From: an uncultured Paraprevotella sp. | GTDB taxonomy: Bacteria; Bacteroidota; Bacteroidia; Bacteroidales; Bacteroidaceae | DNA: 64,000 nucleotides | NCBI GenBank assembly: GCA_900548345.1 | Contig: URKA01000010.1 | Coordinates: 14,023-78,022 of the forward strand | Direction of reading: 5' to 3' | Part shown: one piece after another, positions 1-8,502 of the stretch | How the letters are laid out: each line of letters begins with the position of its first letter | How positions within the stretch are numbered: position 1 is the stretch's first letter | The notes under the pieces: generated by a model | Databases searched by the model: none | What the model saw: only the letters and a program-made list of their open reading frames with translations | Told to the model about the DNA's origin: nothing | Position numbers and translations under genes: made by a program

Positions 1-752
1 AATACGTGCGGCAGGCACTCGATGCCATGGGCGAAGACAGCCTGGAACTTGCGGAAAGAAAATTCCGCGAGGCTATGCGTGTGGAACCTGCGCAGCGTTC
101 CAATGCCATGCTTCATTATCATATCGGGCGGATTCAGGAGCGGAAAGGGAAGCCGGAGAAGGCTTTGGAGAGTTATTCCACAGGGCTGAACATCGCTCCC
201 CACCAGTTGACCTTGCGTCTGAACCGGGCGCGGCTGTACATGCAGTTGGGCAATAAGGAGAAGGCCCTTGTGGATTACAGTGATGTGCTGGACGTGAAAC
301 CGGACAATCAGGACGCGCTTTTCATGCGTGCCTATATATATACCGAACAAAGGCTTTATAAGAAAGCACGCGAGGATTATGAAGCATTGCTCAAGGTGAA
401 TCCGTTGCATGAGAAAGCGCGCATCGGACTTGTATTGTTGAACAACAAGGACAACAGGCCGCGCGAGGCGATGGAGCAAATCAATGCGATGATTGCCACA
501 ACGCCCGACCATGCCATCCTGTATGCCGTAAGGGCAGGGATGGAGCAGGAACGCAAGCAGTATGAAGCGGCCGAGGTGGATTTTGCGCAGGCCATCTCCA
601 TGGAGCCGGACAATCCGGATTTCCTGATGAGCCGTGCTTCCTTATATATGGAGACAAAGCGGAAAAAGGAGGCACGTGCCGATTTGGAAAAGGCATTGGA
701 GCTTGGTGCCAATCCTCAGGAAGTGGCTTCGATGTGGCACGAGATACGTTAG
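1..752 (+). CDS. TPR-repeat protein, 5' truncated by window edge
   Basis: The reading frame is open to the left edge, so the true start lies outside the window. The visible 250 or so residues are a run of about six tetratricopeptide repeats. Typical TPR spacing is seen in blocks such as LHYHIGRIQERKGKPEKALE, LNRARLYMQLGNKEKAL and FMRAYIYTEQRLYKKA, with Pro at the repeat ends (APHQ, KPDN, NPLH, EPDN). TPR solenoids are protein-interaction scaffolds; no enzyme domain is visible in this part. Bacteroidota have many exported TPR proteins, but a signal peptide could only be checked upstream of the window. It is convergent with purA, and the 343-bp gap holds a repeat cluster and the purA terminator. 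Specific function unknown. Confidence 0.85.
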   Translation, partial: YVRQALDAMGEDSLELAERKFREAMRVEPAQRSNAMLHYHIGRIQERKGKPEKALESYSTGLNIAPHQLTLRLNRARLYMQLGNKEKALVDYSDVLDVKPDNQDALFMRAYIYTEQRLYKKAREDYEALLKVNPLHEKARIGLVLLNNKDNRPREAMEQINAMIATTPDHAILYAVRAGMEQERKQYEAAEVDFAQAISMEPDNPDFLMSRASLYMETKRKKEARADLEKALELGANPQEVASMWHEIR

Positions 753-882
753 GTGCGGATGAACGGGGCGTTATGTCCTGTTTTTTCCACTTTTCGTGGC
801 TGTCCGCTTGTGTGGAACGAAGTTTGTTCGTTTTGTGCTGATAATGAAGTGGTAACGTCTGTGTGTTGTCGGGCCTGGAATG

Positions 883-970
883 AAGACCTGTCTGCATGAC
901 GTTCTTCACCTGTGAGGAGCGGCTTCTTCACCTGTGAGGAATCCATCGCACACAGGTGAAGAAATCAGCC
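883..970. repeat. 22-bp-register CACAGGTG repeat cluster, locus 1
   Basis: Two direct copies of TTCTTCACCTGTGAGGA (902-918 and 924-940) are followed by the same core in the other orientation, CACAGGTGAAGAA (951-963). The 8-bp cores start at 907, 929 and 951, exactly 22 bp apart. A weaker copy (ACCTGT, 886-891) sits one further 22-bp step upstream. Copies 2 and 3 form a perfect 13-bp inverted repeat around a 14-nt loop. The cluster lies between the convergent TPR gene and purA. It resembles loci at 29.85, 34.4 and 50.9 kb. Apart from this and the adjacent terminator, the 753-1095 gap holds nothing recognisable. Confidence 0.8.
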
Positions 971-999
971 CCTTCTTTTAACCCTCCTTTTGTCAGTGT

Positions 1000-1072
1000 T
1001 TTTATAAAAAAGCCGGACGGCTACCCGAACAAGGATGCAGGGATGCTGCATGGTTCGGAGTAGCCGTCCGGC
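1000..1072 (-). terminator. Long hairpin terminator of purA
   Basis: The outer arms GCCGGACGGCTAC (1012-1024) and GTAGCCGTCCGGC (1060-1072) pair over 13 bp. Inside them CCGAAC pairs with GTTCGG, and ATGCAG (1035-1040) with CTGCAT (1046-1051). Read on the minus strand the hairpin ends in CTTTTTTATAAAA, an intrinsic-terminator U tract. It lies 24 nt after the purA stop codon. Confidence 0.8.
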
Positions 1073-1095
1073 GTATATGGTGTCCGTGGGGGGAC

Positions 1096-2367
1096 TTATT
1101 TCCGTACGATGGTCTGTGCGCGGTCGGGCCCTACGGAAAGGATGGTGATGGGTGTTTCCAGTTCCGTCTCAAGGAAGCGGATGTAATCCTTGAAAGCCTG
1201 CGGGAACTGCGCTTCGTCTGTCATGGAAGACAGGTCTTCCTTCCATCCCGGAAGTTCCGTATAAACGGCTTCGCAGCCTTCTGTCTCAAAAGGCATGTCG
1301 GTCATCACCTCACCGTTCCTTTTGTATGCCGTGCAAGCCTTGATGGTGTCGAAACCGTCAAGCACATCGCTCTTCATCATGATGAGCTGTGTCACGCCGT
1401 TAATCATGATGGCATATTTTAGTGCCACGAGGTCCACCCATCCGCAACGGCGGTTGCGACCCGTCACGGCACCGTATTCGTGTCCGATTTCGCGCAGCGT
1501 GTCGCCTGTCTCGTCGAACAGTTCCACGGGGAAGGGGCCGGAGCCCACGCGTGTGCTGTAAGCCTTGAATATGCCGAACACTTCACCGACATCCTTCGGA
1601 CCTACGCCCAGACCGGTGCATACGCCGCCGCTTGTGGTGCTGGAGGAGCTGACGAACGGATATGTGCCGTGGTCGATGTCAAGCATGGTGCCCTGTGCGC
1701 CTTCGGCCAGTATGTTCTTGCCTTCGCGCAGATAACGGTTGATTTCCACTTCCGTGTCGGTCAGGCAGAACCCGCGCATGTATTCCACGCCTTGGAGCCA
1801 TGTCTTTTCCTCCTCGGTGATGTCGTAGTCCGTATAGTGGAGGTCTTGCAGAATCTGTTCGTGGCGTGCTTTCAATGCTGCGTATTTGGCTTCGAAGTTC
1901 TCCAATATGTCACCTACGCGCAAGCCGATGCGTGCAGCCTTGTCGCTGTATGTAGGGCCGATGCCCTTGCCTGTGGTGCCCACTTTCGATTTGCCTTTTG
2001 CCGCTTCGTATGCGCGGTCGAGTACGCGGTGTGTGGGCAGGATGAGGTGGGCGCGCTTACTGATGTGCAGGCGTTCCTTGAGATTGTAGCCGGCCTCTTC
2101 AAGTTCCTTGGCCTCGTTCATGAACAAGTCCGGTGCGATGACACAGCCGTTACCGATGATGTTCACCTTGTCTTCTGCAAAGATGCCTGAGGGGATGGAG
2201 CGGAGCACGAACTTCTTGCCTTCGAAAATGATGGTGTGGCCGGCATTCGGTCCGCCTGCAAAGCGGGCCACCACGTCATATCGGGGGGTGAACACGTCCA
2301 CAACCTTTCCTTTACCTTCATCTCCGAATACGATACCCAACAGGGCGTCAACTTTTCCTTTTTTCAT
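1096..2367 (-). CDS. purA: Adenylosuccinate synthetase
   Basis: Joins IMP and aspartate using GTP to form adenylosuccinate, the first committed step from IMP to AMP, in the cytoplasm. The 423-residue length matches the family. The GTP-binding loop GDEGKGK is at residues 15-21, followed by the conserved GGPNAGHT segment and the STRVGSGPFPVEL region that binds IMP. The start codon is the only sensible one before GKVDALLGIVFGDEGKGK. A -7 box (TAACTTTG) lies about 33 bp upstream and a long hairpin terminator follows, so the gene is probably monocistronic. Nothing is missing or truncated. Confidence 0.97.
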   Translation of the reverse strand: MKKGKVDALLGIVFGDEGKGKVVDVFTPRYDVVARFAGGPNAGHTIIFEGKKFVLRSIPSGIFAEDKVNIIGNGCVIAPDLFMNEAKELEEAGYNLKERLHISKRAHLILPTHRVLDRAYEAAKGKSKVGTTGKGIGPTYSDKAARIGLRVGDILENFEAKYAALKARHEQILQDLHYTDYDITEEEKTWLQGVEYMRGFCLTDTEVEINRYLREGKNILAEGAQGTMLDIDHGTYPFVSSSSTTSGGVCTGLGVGPKDVGEVFGIFKAYSTRVGSGPFPVELFDETGDTLREIGHEYGAVTGRNRRCGWVDLVALKYAIMINGVTQLIMMKSDVLDGFDTIKACTAYKRNGEVMTDMPFETEGCEAVYTELPGWKEDLSSMTDEAQFPQAFKDYIRFLETELETPITILSVGPDRAQTIVRK

Positions 2368-2399
2368 ATCGTAAAAAAACTATTCTTTTCCAAACTCCA

Positions 2400-2407
2400 C
2401 AAAGTTA
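2400..2407 (-). promoter_or_regulatory. Probable purA promoter, -7 box
   Basis: TAACTTTG on the minus strand, 33 bp before the purA start, fits the Bacteroidota TAnnTTTG -7 element. No good TTTG -33 element is seen at the right distance. Confidence 0.5.
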
Positions 2408-2459
2408 AGCCTTTTTTGCGTAAAATCAGAACGATGTGGGTGCTATTTTTCACTCCGCC

Positions 2460-3065
2460 TCACATTTCCGTTTCTTTCAGTATGCTTTCAGCCTGCCGGT
2501 CTTCTTTCCCGCCGAGCATCCGGTATTTCTGCAGGGCGGCCGTTGCGGCTTTGCGCACTTCTGCCGGACCGTGCAGTGCGGCCCGAGCCTGGTCGAGGAA
2601 CTCGTTGCCGGAACGTTCGTTGGGATGAAGGCCTTGCATGAACAGGCGCGCCAGTATCAGATAGCCGCACACTTGGAACATGTCGCGTTCGTCGGCAATC
2701 CATTCGTAAGCCTTTTGCGATGCGTAGGGCAGTTGGCAGTAGAGGTTTTGTACCGTATGTCCCGCAATTTCCGCATTGGGCATGCTTTCCGTCCAGATGT
2801 CGGCTATGTCGGGATAGAAGGTTTCTATGGGTTGCAGCATGGCTGCCAGTAGCTTGCATTCGCGTATGTCTTCTTTCCAAAGGGCTTGGGCAAGGTTGTG
2901 GTCGGGGACGAACTGCTGTGCGATGCCGCGCAGGCGGGGCAGTTCCACTCCGAAATTCAGTTTGTAGCGTATGCCGCTTTCACGCATGTAGGCCGAGGCC
3001 ACGCCGTTCATGGCAAGGCGCAGCTCGCTTTTGATAGTTCTGATAGTGTCTTGTATGTCCATCAT
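2460..3065 (-). CDS. AlkD-like DNA alkylation repair protein (HEAT-like)
   Basis: A 201-residue helical protein of the DNA-alkylation-repair (AlkC/AlkD) superfamily, whose members flip out and excise alkylated bases using a HEAT-like superhelix. The family signature is visible near the N-terminus: YKLNFGVELPRLRGIAQQF followed by ALWKEDIRECKLLAAML. It is short for the family (AlkD is about 230 residues), so an activity on alkylated DNA is an inference. The start is ATGATG. The first ATG overlaps the stop of the M49 peptidase gene (ATGA, 4 nt), so the two are translationally coupled. A second, more typical AlkD-like gene lies at 28.1 kb. Confidence 0.8.
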   Translation of the reverse strand: MMDIQDTIRTIKSELRLAMNGVASAYMRESGIRYKLNFGVELPRLRGIAQQFVPDHNLAQALWKEDIRECKLLAAMLQPIETFYPDIADIWTESMPNAEIAGHTVQNLYCQLPYASQKAYEWIADERDMFQVCGYLILARLFMQGLHPNERSGNEFLDQARAALHGPAEVRKAATAALQKYRMLGGKEDRQAESILKETEM

Positions 3066-5038
3066 TCATTGATATAAGGTAGGGTGGCGTAGTCGCGGCT
3101 GTAGCGCAACATCTGTTTGTCATAGGCTTCTCCGTAGGTGACTTCGATGTCGGCGATTTCGTGCCGTTCGTCGTATTTCGGAACGTATACGGGATTGATG
3201 AAGCCTTTGTAGGGTGAAAGGTGCAGTGCGCGATACCTTTCCAATATCTCCTCATGGAGTTCCCGGTCGATGCCGACGGCGTATTGCTCCACCAGATCTC
3301 GCGCGGCTTCGTAGTCTCCTTCGCTTTTGATGCGTTGTATTTCTCCCAGCAGTTGGCCGAACAGCGTGCGCAGGAGCTTATAGTCGTTGATGCGCACGTA
3401 GGTCTTTCCGTTTTTCCGGATGAGTTCCGCCACATGGTCTTTCTTTCCTTTCTCGTATGTCCATCGTGCGATGAGCGCGCGGTTGCGCATGTGCGCCTCC
3501 TCGATGTCCTTTCCCGGCTCGATGCGTACCAGTTGCGTGAGCAGCCCGTTCATCATGTAGCCGTAATACTGTGCCTTGTAGGCATCCGTGTCCGGTGTCA
3601 GTCCCAGTTCGGTCAGTTTCTCGTCGGCCAGGTAGTACAGTCCGAACAAGTCAGCCCTTGCCTCTTCGATGGTGGAGCCGTAGGCTTTCAGCGCGTCCGG
3701 GTCCACTCCGGGCAGAAGTTGTCCGCTACCGTGTCCGAGGCATTCGTGCAGGTCGGTGTGCAGGTCGTCGCATGCGTCCTGGTATTGGTCGAGCATGCGG
3801 AGCGTTTCTTCGTCTGCGACGAACTCCTGCAGAAAACCATTGCCGTGTGCGGCCTTGTTGTAAGCCTCGGTCAGGTTGCCGATGGTCACACTCTTGCTGC
3901 CGTAAGCGGCGCGCACCCAGTTGGAGTTGGGCAGGTTGATGCCGATGGCCGAGGCCGGATAGAGGTCTCCGCCCAACATGGCGGCCTTGATGACTTTGGC
4001 CGACACCCCTTTGCATACGGCTTTCTTGAACCGGGCATCCACGGGCGAATGGTCTTCGAACCATTGTGCGTTTGCACTCAACTTCTCTGTCCGTGCCGTA
4101 GCCACGGTATCTTTGAAGTTGGCAATGCCTTCCCAGCTGGCTTTCAGCCCTAACGGGTCGCCGTAGCTTTCCGTGAATCCGTTGGTGAAGTCCACCTGTG
4201 CTTCGGTTTCCTGCACCCAAAGGATGGTGTATTCGTCGAAAGTCTTCAGGTCTCCGTTGCGGTAAAACTCAATGAGTTTGCGGATGACGCCGGCTTGCTT
4301 CTCGTTTTCGGCCACTTCAGTGGCTTTTTCGAGCCAGTATATCACTCTTTCGATGGCCGGACCGTACAGGCTGCCCGATTTCCATACAATCTCTTGCAAG
4401 TCATTGTTCTTCTTTACCAGCCGGCTGTTCATGCCGTACATCACCGGGCATGGGTCGTTTTCTTTCTTCATGGCGGTATAGAAGGCTTCGGCTTCAGCCT
4501 GTGTCACCCCTTCGCCGTAGTAGTTGCAGGCCGATGTGCGTATCAGGTCTTCCCCGTCAGCCTGGTTGACACGTTTGGGCATCACTTCCGGGTCGAAAAT
4601 CACCGGCACGAGCAATTCGCAAAGTGCCTCCCGTGTCTGTCCTTCCGCGAGCGGGAGTTCTGCCGTAGGGATGTCCGCAAAGGCACTGCGGAAAAATGTT
4701 TCGCTGAACCCCGGCGCGAACTTCTCGCAACCGTAATGATGATGTATGCCGTTGGAGAACCATACCCGTTTCAGGTATACGGTGAAAGCCTTGAAGTCAG
4801 CTGCCTCGCGGTCGCCCCTATAGTGTGTGTATATGCTTTCCAGGGCTTTGCGTATGCGCAGATTGTATTTCCCGTTCTGGTCCCATAGTATGTCGCGCCC
4901 TGTCAGTGCGGCCTCCGAGAGGTAATAAACTAATTTTTTCTGCTTGAGCGTAAGTTGTTCAAAGCCGTCGACGCGGTAACGCAGCATCTGCAGGTCGGCA
5001 AACTTCTCGTCTTGGTAAGAAAAAGTATTGGTTTGCAT
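3062..5038 (-). CDS. M49-family dipeptidyl peptidase III-like metallopeptidase
   Basis: Zinc peptidase of the M49 family, which removes N-terminal dipeptides from short peptides. The family's six-residue zinc motif HExxGH is present as HECLGH at residues 431-436, with the second zinc-ligand motif EEARAD some 28 residues later. About 658 residues, normal for bacterial members. The frame is open further upstream, but that part (rich in Arg, Lys and Ser) looks non-coding and overlaps the regulator gene and its terminator; I therefore start at MQTNTFSYQDEKF. No signal peptide follows this start, so the enzyme should be cytoplasmic. Downstream, the AlkD-like gene overlaps by 4 nt. The AraC-type gene just upstream, on the same strand, could regulate it, but a terminator lies between. 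Confidence 0.88.
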   Translation of the reverse strand: MQTNTFSYQDEKFADLQMLRYRVDGFEQLTLKQKKLVYYLSEAALTGRDILWDQNGKYNLRIRKALESIYTHYRGDREAADFKAFTVYLKRVWFSNGIHHHYGCEKFAPGFSETFFRSAFADIPTAELPLAEGQTREALCELLVPVIFDPEVMPKRVNQADGEDLIRTSACNYYGEGVTQAEAEAFYTAMKKENDPCPVMYGMNSRLVKKNNDLQEIVWKSGSLYGPAIERVIYWLEKATEVAENEKQAGVIRKLIEFYRNGDLKTFDEYTILWVQETEAQVDFTNGFTESYGDPLGLKASWEGIANFKDTVATARTEKLSANAQWFEDHSPVDARFKKAVCKGVSAKVIKAAMLGGDLYPASAIGINLPNSNWVRAAYGSKSVTIGNLTEAYNKAAHGNGFLQEFVADEETLRMLDQYQDACDDLHTDLHECLGHGSGQLLPGVDPDALKAYGSTIEEARADLFGLYYLADEKLTELGLTPDTDAYKAQYYGYMMNGLLTQLVRIEPGKDIEEAHMRNRALIARWTYEKGKKDHVAELIRKNGKTYVRINDYKLLRTLFGQLLGEIQRIKSEGDYEAARDLVEQYAVGIDRELHEEILERYRALHLSPYKGFINPVYVPKYDERHEIADIEVTYGEAYDKQMLRYSRDYATLPYINE

Positions 5039-5052
5039 GTTCCGGTAAAATG

Positions 5053-5090
5053 AAAAAAGGGATATATCGCTGATGGATGTATCCCTTTTA
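5053..5090 (-). terminator. Hairpin terminator after AraC-type gene
   Basis: AAAAGGGATA (5055-5064) pairs with TATCCCTTTT (5080-5089). On the minus strand the stem is followed by a T run. It lies between the AraC-type gene and the M49 gene, 15 nt before the latter's start. Confidence 0.7.
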
Positions 5091-5108
5091 TGCGGTTTGA
5101 CAATCTGG

Positions 5109-5549
5109 TTAATAGTTTTTGAACGCTTCCTTGTCTTTGGCAAGGTGTTCCATACGGTATGTACGTGGGGTAATGCCCAGGTTCTTGTAGAACGCCGCAT
5201 AGAACGACTGGCGGTTGGCAAATCCGACCATAGTGGAAATCTCTTCCATGGTTTTGTCCATATACCTCTTGTCTGTCAGCAGATATTGGGCATCCTTGAT
5301 GCGGTATTCGTTGACCAGGCTTGAATAGTTCTGATGGAATCTGATGTTAACCACGGCACTGATATAACGCGTGTTCGTGTTCAGTTCCTCAGCCAGTTTC
5401 TTAGCCGAATAGTCCGGGTCACGATATTTCTTGTCTACGACAAAGACCTTTAAAATCTTCTCATACAACTCGTCTACCAGTTCTGCTCTAACCAATGAGC
5501 GGTAGGCGGCATTCTTTTCTTTTTTCTCGGTTAAATTGTACTTTCCCAT
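5109..5549 (-). CDS. AraC-type helix-turn-helix regulator, short
   Basis: About 146 residues, essentially a lone C-terminal AraC DNA-binding domain. The two helix-turn-helix units are visible: YSAKKLAEELNTNTRYISAVVN and then TMEEISTMVGFANRQSFYAAFYKNLGITPRTYR, the second being the family hallmark. The ~45 N-terminal residues are charged and look too short for a ligand-binding domain, so it may act alone or respond through a partner. I use the ATG at 5549 (MGKYNLTEKK); the frame is open to a GTG at 5603. It is divergent from recQ and followed by its own terminator, then the M49 peptidase gene. Its targets cannot be read from the sequence. Confidence 0.8.
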   Translation of the reverse strand: MGKYNLTEKKEKNAAYRSLVRAELVDELYEKILKVFVVDKKYRDPDYSAKKLAEELNTNTRYISAVVNIRFHQNYSSLVNEYRIKDAQYLLTDKRYMDKTMEEISTMVGFANRQSFYAAFYKNLGITPRTYRMEHLAKDKEAFKNY

Positions 5550-5698
5550 ACTTCTTGTAGTTTCTTTAAAATAATCATGCGTTCCGATTCCCTTTCCAAA
5601 CACATGATTACCCCCTTCTGAATTTTATTGTTTATGCAAAAATCGCATATTTTTATTTTTTATACAACTTTAATCCATTAAAAAAGACAAAAAAGGCG

Positions 5699-5706
5699 TA
5701 TCTTTG
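5699..5706 (+). promoter_or_regulatory. Probable recQ promoter, -7 box
   Basis: TATCTTTG, 32 bp before the ATG at 5738. It favours that ATG over the upstream TTG at 5714, which would lie at about the transcription start. Confidence 0.55.
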
Positions 5707-5737
5707 TGACGATTTGCGTGATAATTTATATGCAAGA

Positions 5738-7564
5738 ATGATTTTTGATGTACTGAAAAGGTATTTCGGCTATACTTCCTTCCGTCCTTTACAAGAAACT
5801 GTCATCCGGAAAATACTGTCGGGAAAAGATGCCATCGTGCTCATGCCGACAGGTGGCGGAAAGAGTTTGTGCTACCAGATTCCGGCTTTGGTGATGGAAG
5901 GAACGGCCGTGGTGGTATCTCCTTTGATTTCCCTGATGAAAGACCAGGTGGAAGGGTTGCGTGCCAATGGTATTCCTGCCGCAGCCCTGAACAGCGCGAA
6001 TGACGATGAAGAGAACATTCGTGTGCGTAACGCATGTCTGCAGGGTAAAGTGAAATTACTCTATGTATCTCCCGAAAGGCTGATATTTGAGATACCTTAT
6101 TTAATAAGGGACATGAAAGTTTCTCTGTTTGCCATCGATGAGGCGCACTGCATCTCGCAATGGGGGCATGACTTCCGTCCGGAGTATGCCCAACTCAGTG
6201 TCCTGAAACAGACTTTCCCACAAACACCGGTCGTGGCACTGACTGCAACGGCCGACCGCCTGACACGCGAAGATATACAAAGGCAGCTTTCATTGGATTC
6301 TCCCGAAGTCTTCATCTCGTCCTTCGACCGGCCGAATCTGAGTCTTGACGTGAAACGCGGATTCAGGAAGAAGGAAAAAGACCGGGCGATTCTTGACTTT
6401 ATCGCCCGTCACCCTCACGACAGCGGTATTATATATTGTACAAGTAAGAAAACAACCGAGAGTGTGGCCGGGATGCTTTGCATGCACGGGATTACGGCTG
6501 CACCTTATCATGCCGGGCTTTCTCCGGCCGCGCGCGACAGGACACAGGATGATTTCATCCGGGATAGGGTGCAGGTGGTGTGTGCCACCGTGGCTTTCGG
6601 TATGGGGATAGATAAGTCTGACGTGCGTTTCGTCATACATTATAATCTGCCTAAAAGCATAGAGTGTTACTATCAGGAAATCGGACGTGCCGGACGTGAC
6701 GGCCTTCCATCCGACACCTTGCTCTTCTATAATCTGGCAGACCTTGTGCAACTTTCCAACTTTGCCCGTGAAAGCGGACAGCAGGAAATCTGCATGGAGA
6801 AACTGTATCGTATGAGGGAATATGCGGAATCGGATGTATGCCGGCGGCGTATCCTGTTGAATTATTTTGGAGAACCGTCGGAGCATGATTGCGGAAACTG
6901 TGACGTATGCAAGAATCCGCCGCAGCGTTTTGACGGAACGATACTTGTGCAAAAGGTGCTGAGCGCGGTGGTGCGGGCCGGAGAACAGGTGAGCACGCGG
7001 GTGGTCACGGACATCTTGCGTGGCACGTATAGTCCGGATGTTGTCAAAGGACGTTACGCTGAACTGAAGACATTCGGTGCGGGCCGGGACGTGCCTGGAC
7101 GCGACTGGCAGGATTACCTGATGCAGATGTTGCAGCTGGGTTTGTTTGAGATTGCATACAACGAGGGGAATCATCTGAAAATGACGGATGCCGGAAGGCA
7201 GGTGCTGTTTCACGGGAAAAAGGTGCAACTGGCTGTCATACGGCGGGAAGAGCAGCAGGAGGTGCGGAAAATCAGGAAGGGGAAAACGTCCTTGCCGCAA
7301 TTGCCTCTTGTGGCTAAGGCGCGCGAGCCGGAGGCATCTGATAGGGAACTTTTCGAGAAGTTGCGTGCATTACGGAAAAAGCTGGCTGATGAACAGGGGT
7401 TTCCTGCCTATATCGTACTTTCCGACAAGGTGTTGCAGAATCTGTGTGAGGTGCGTCCATGCACTGTGGAAGAGTTCGGACGTGTCAGCGGTATCGGAGA
7501 TTTCAAGAAAGAAAAATACGGAGCGGATTTTGTCGGCCTGATTCGCCGTCATCTGTCCACCTGA
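5738..7564 (+). CDS. recQ: RecQ family ATP-dependent DNA helicase
   Basis: 3'-5' DNA helicase of the RecQ family, used in recombination and fork repair. Domains in order: helicase core with Walker A MPTGGGKSLCYQIPAL and DEAH box in IDEAHCISQWGHDFRPEY; C-terminal helicase lobe with GMGIDKSDVRFVIHYNLPKS and QEIGRAGRDG; zinc site with CRRRILLNYFGE and CGNCDVC; winged-helix RQC region; and a C-terminal HRDC domain (about the last 80 residues). About 608 residues, the usual bacterial size. Start chosen at MIFDVLKRYFGY because a -7 box lies 32 bp upstream; the in-frame TTG 24 nt earlier is less likely. It stands alone, divergent from the AraC-type gene. Confidence 0.95.
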   Translation: MIFDVLKRYFGYTSFRPLQETVIRKILSGKDAIVLMPTGGGKSLCYQIPALVMEGTAVVVSPLISLMKDQVEGLRANGIPAAALNSANDDEENIRVRNACLQGKVKLLYVSPERLIFEIPYLIRDMKVSLFAIDEAHCISQWGHDFRPEYAQLSVLKQTFPQTPVVALTATADRLTREDIQRQLSLDSPEVFISSFDRPNLSLDVKRGFRKKEKDRAILDFIARHPHDSGIIYCTSKKTTESVAGMLCMHGITAAPYHAGLSPAARDRTQDDFIRDRVQVVCATVAFGMGIDKSDVRFVIHYNLPKSIECYYQEIGRAGRDGLPSDTLLFYNLADLVQLSNFARESGQQEICMEKLYRMREYAESDVCRRRILLNYFGEPSEHDCGNCDVCKNPPQRFDGTILVQKVLSAVVRAGEQVSTRVVTDILRGTYSPDVVKGRYAELKTFGAGRDVPGRDWQDYLMQMLQLGLFEIAYNEGNHLKMTDAGRQVLFHGKKVQLAVIRREEQQEVRKIRKGKTSLPQLPLVAKAREPEASDRELFEKLRALRKKLADEQGFPAYIVLSDKVLQNLCEVRPCTVEEFGRVSGIGDFKKEKYGADFVGLIRRHLST

Positions 7565-7586
7565 AACATTTATGCATCAAGCAGAC

Positions 7587-7656
7587 AAAAAATGCACCCC
7601 CGATATATACGAGTATGGTACGTACCATCGGAGATGCCATACCGGATGGGGTGCAT
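7587..7656 (-). terminator. Terminator of the hook/amidase operon with internal palindrome
   Basis: ATGCACCCC (7592-7600) pairs with GGGGTGCAT (7648-7656). On the minus strand the stem ends in a run of six T. The loop contains a perfect 14-bp palindrome, ATGGTACGTACCAT (7615-7628), which could form a second hairpin. The operon's last stop is at 7849, so about 190 nt of untranslated RNA precede it. Confidence 0.65.
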
Positions 7657-7848
7657 ATAGGGGGAGAAAGACCTCATCCGGGGTTGTCTTTGTGCTTTCA
7701 TTTGGAGCTTTTCATTGTCTTTTATAACTCTAATATGAATGTTTTCCGTAAAAGTACGGAAAAAAAACTTTAAATCAAAAACTTTTTGTCGGATTATTTG
7801 AAAGGTGCATGCGGGAAGGTGGCGGGGAGGGAATAGGGTAAGGCCGGT

Positions 7849-8502
7849 CTACGGGCAACTTCTCTTATAGGCGATGAAGGCATCGCAGATGCATCGGGCC
7901 AGCCGTTTCTGACCTTTCCTGGAACGGATAAACTTCTCTTCTTCTTGATTCGAGATAAAGCCGATTTCGGTAAGTATGGCTGGCATGGAGGTTTGACGGA
8001 GTACGGCAAAATTGGCAGTCTTCACTCCGCGACTTTTCCGTTTCCCCTGCCGGATGTATTCCGCTTCGAGAAGGCGCGCCATCTTTTCGCTGCGACTGCC
8101 TTGTGCTGTGGGGTGTATGAAAGTTTCCGTACCTTCCGCCCATCCTTTGGCCGAATTGGCATGTATGGAGATGAACAGGTCGGCGCGGAAAAAGTTTGCC
8201 ATTCCGGCGCGGTCATTCAGTGTAACGAACTCATCATCGGGACGTGTCTGTATCACTTCCACATTCTTGCATTGTTTGCGGATAAGTTTGCAAACGCGTT
8301 TTGCAGTCTTCAGCGTGATGTCTTTTTCTTGCGACCGTCTGCCGGCCGCTCCTTGGTCGTTTCCGCCGTGTCCGGCATCTATGACCAGTACAAACTGTGG
8401 CATCGCAGGCTGTCGTGACGTGCGGCAACCTGTCAGGCAAAGCAGGAGCAGTGCCGGAAGAATGAGTGTATGCGGAAAGTGCGGCCGGTTCATGAATTTC
8501 AT
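7849..8502 (-). CDS. N-acetylmuramoyl-L-alanine amidase, lipoprotein (Amidase_3)
   Basis: Zinc amidase that cuts the bond between N-acetylmuramic acid and L-alanine in peptidoglycan, as AmiC/CwlV do. A hydrophobic signal segment ends in a lipobox LTGC (Cys26), so it is a lipoprotein in the envelope. Catalytic signature: His45 in VIDAGHGG, Glu59, His114 in SIHAN, Glu179 in ILTEIGF. It is 217 residues, a bare catalytic domain with no AMIN or SPOR targeting domain. Its ATG overlaps the stop of the upstream zinc-hook gene (ATGA), so the two are co-translated. That makes a link between the hook protein and the cell wall possible, although nothing else shows it. Confidence 0.92.
   Translation of the reverse strand: MKFMNRPHFPHTLILPALLLLCLTGCRTSRQPAMPQFVLVIDAGHGGNDQGAAGRRSQEKDITLKTAKRVCKLIRKQCKNVEVIQTRPDDEFVTLNDRAGMANFFRADLFISIHANSAKGWAEGTETFIHPTAQGSRSEKMARLLEAEYIRQGKRKSRGVKTANFAVLRQTSMPAILTEIGFISNQEEEKFIRSRKGQKRLARCICDAFIAYKRSCP

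Noticed and set aside
1480..2190. Antisense open frame of 236 codons across purA
   Set aside because: Cys/Ala/Val-rich with no domain; shadow of the purA reading frame.
3062..5221. Longer M49 peptidase start at 5221
   Set aside because: The extra residues are Arg/Lys/Ser-rich with no signal peptide and run across the upstream terminator and the AraC-type gene.
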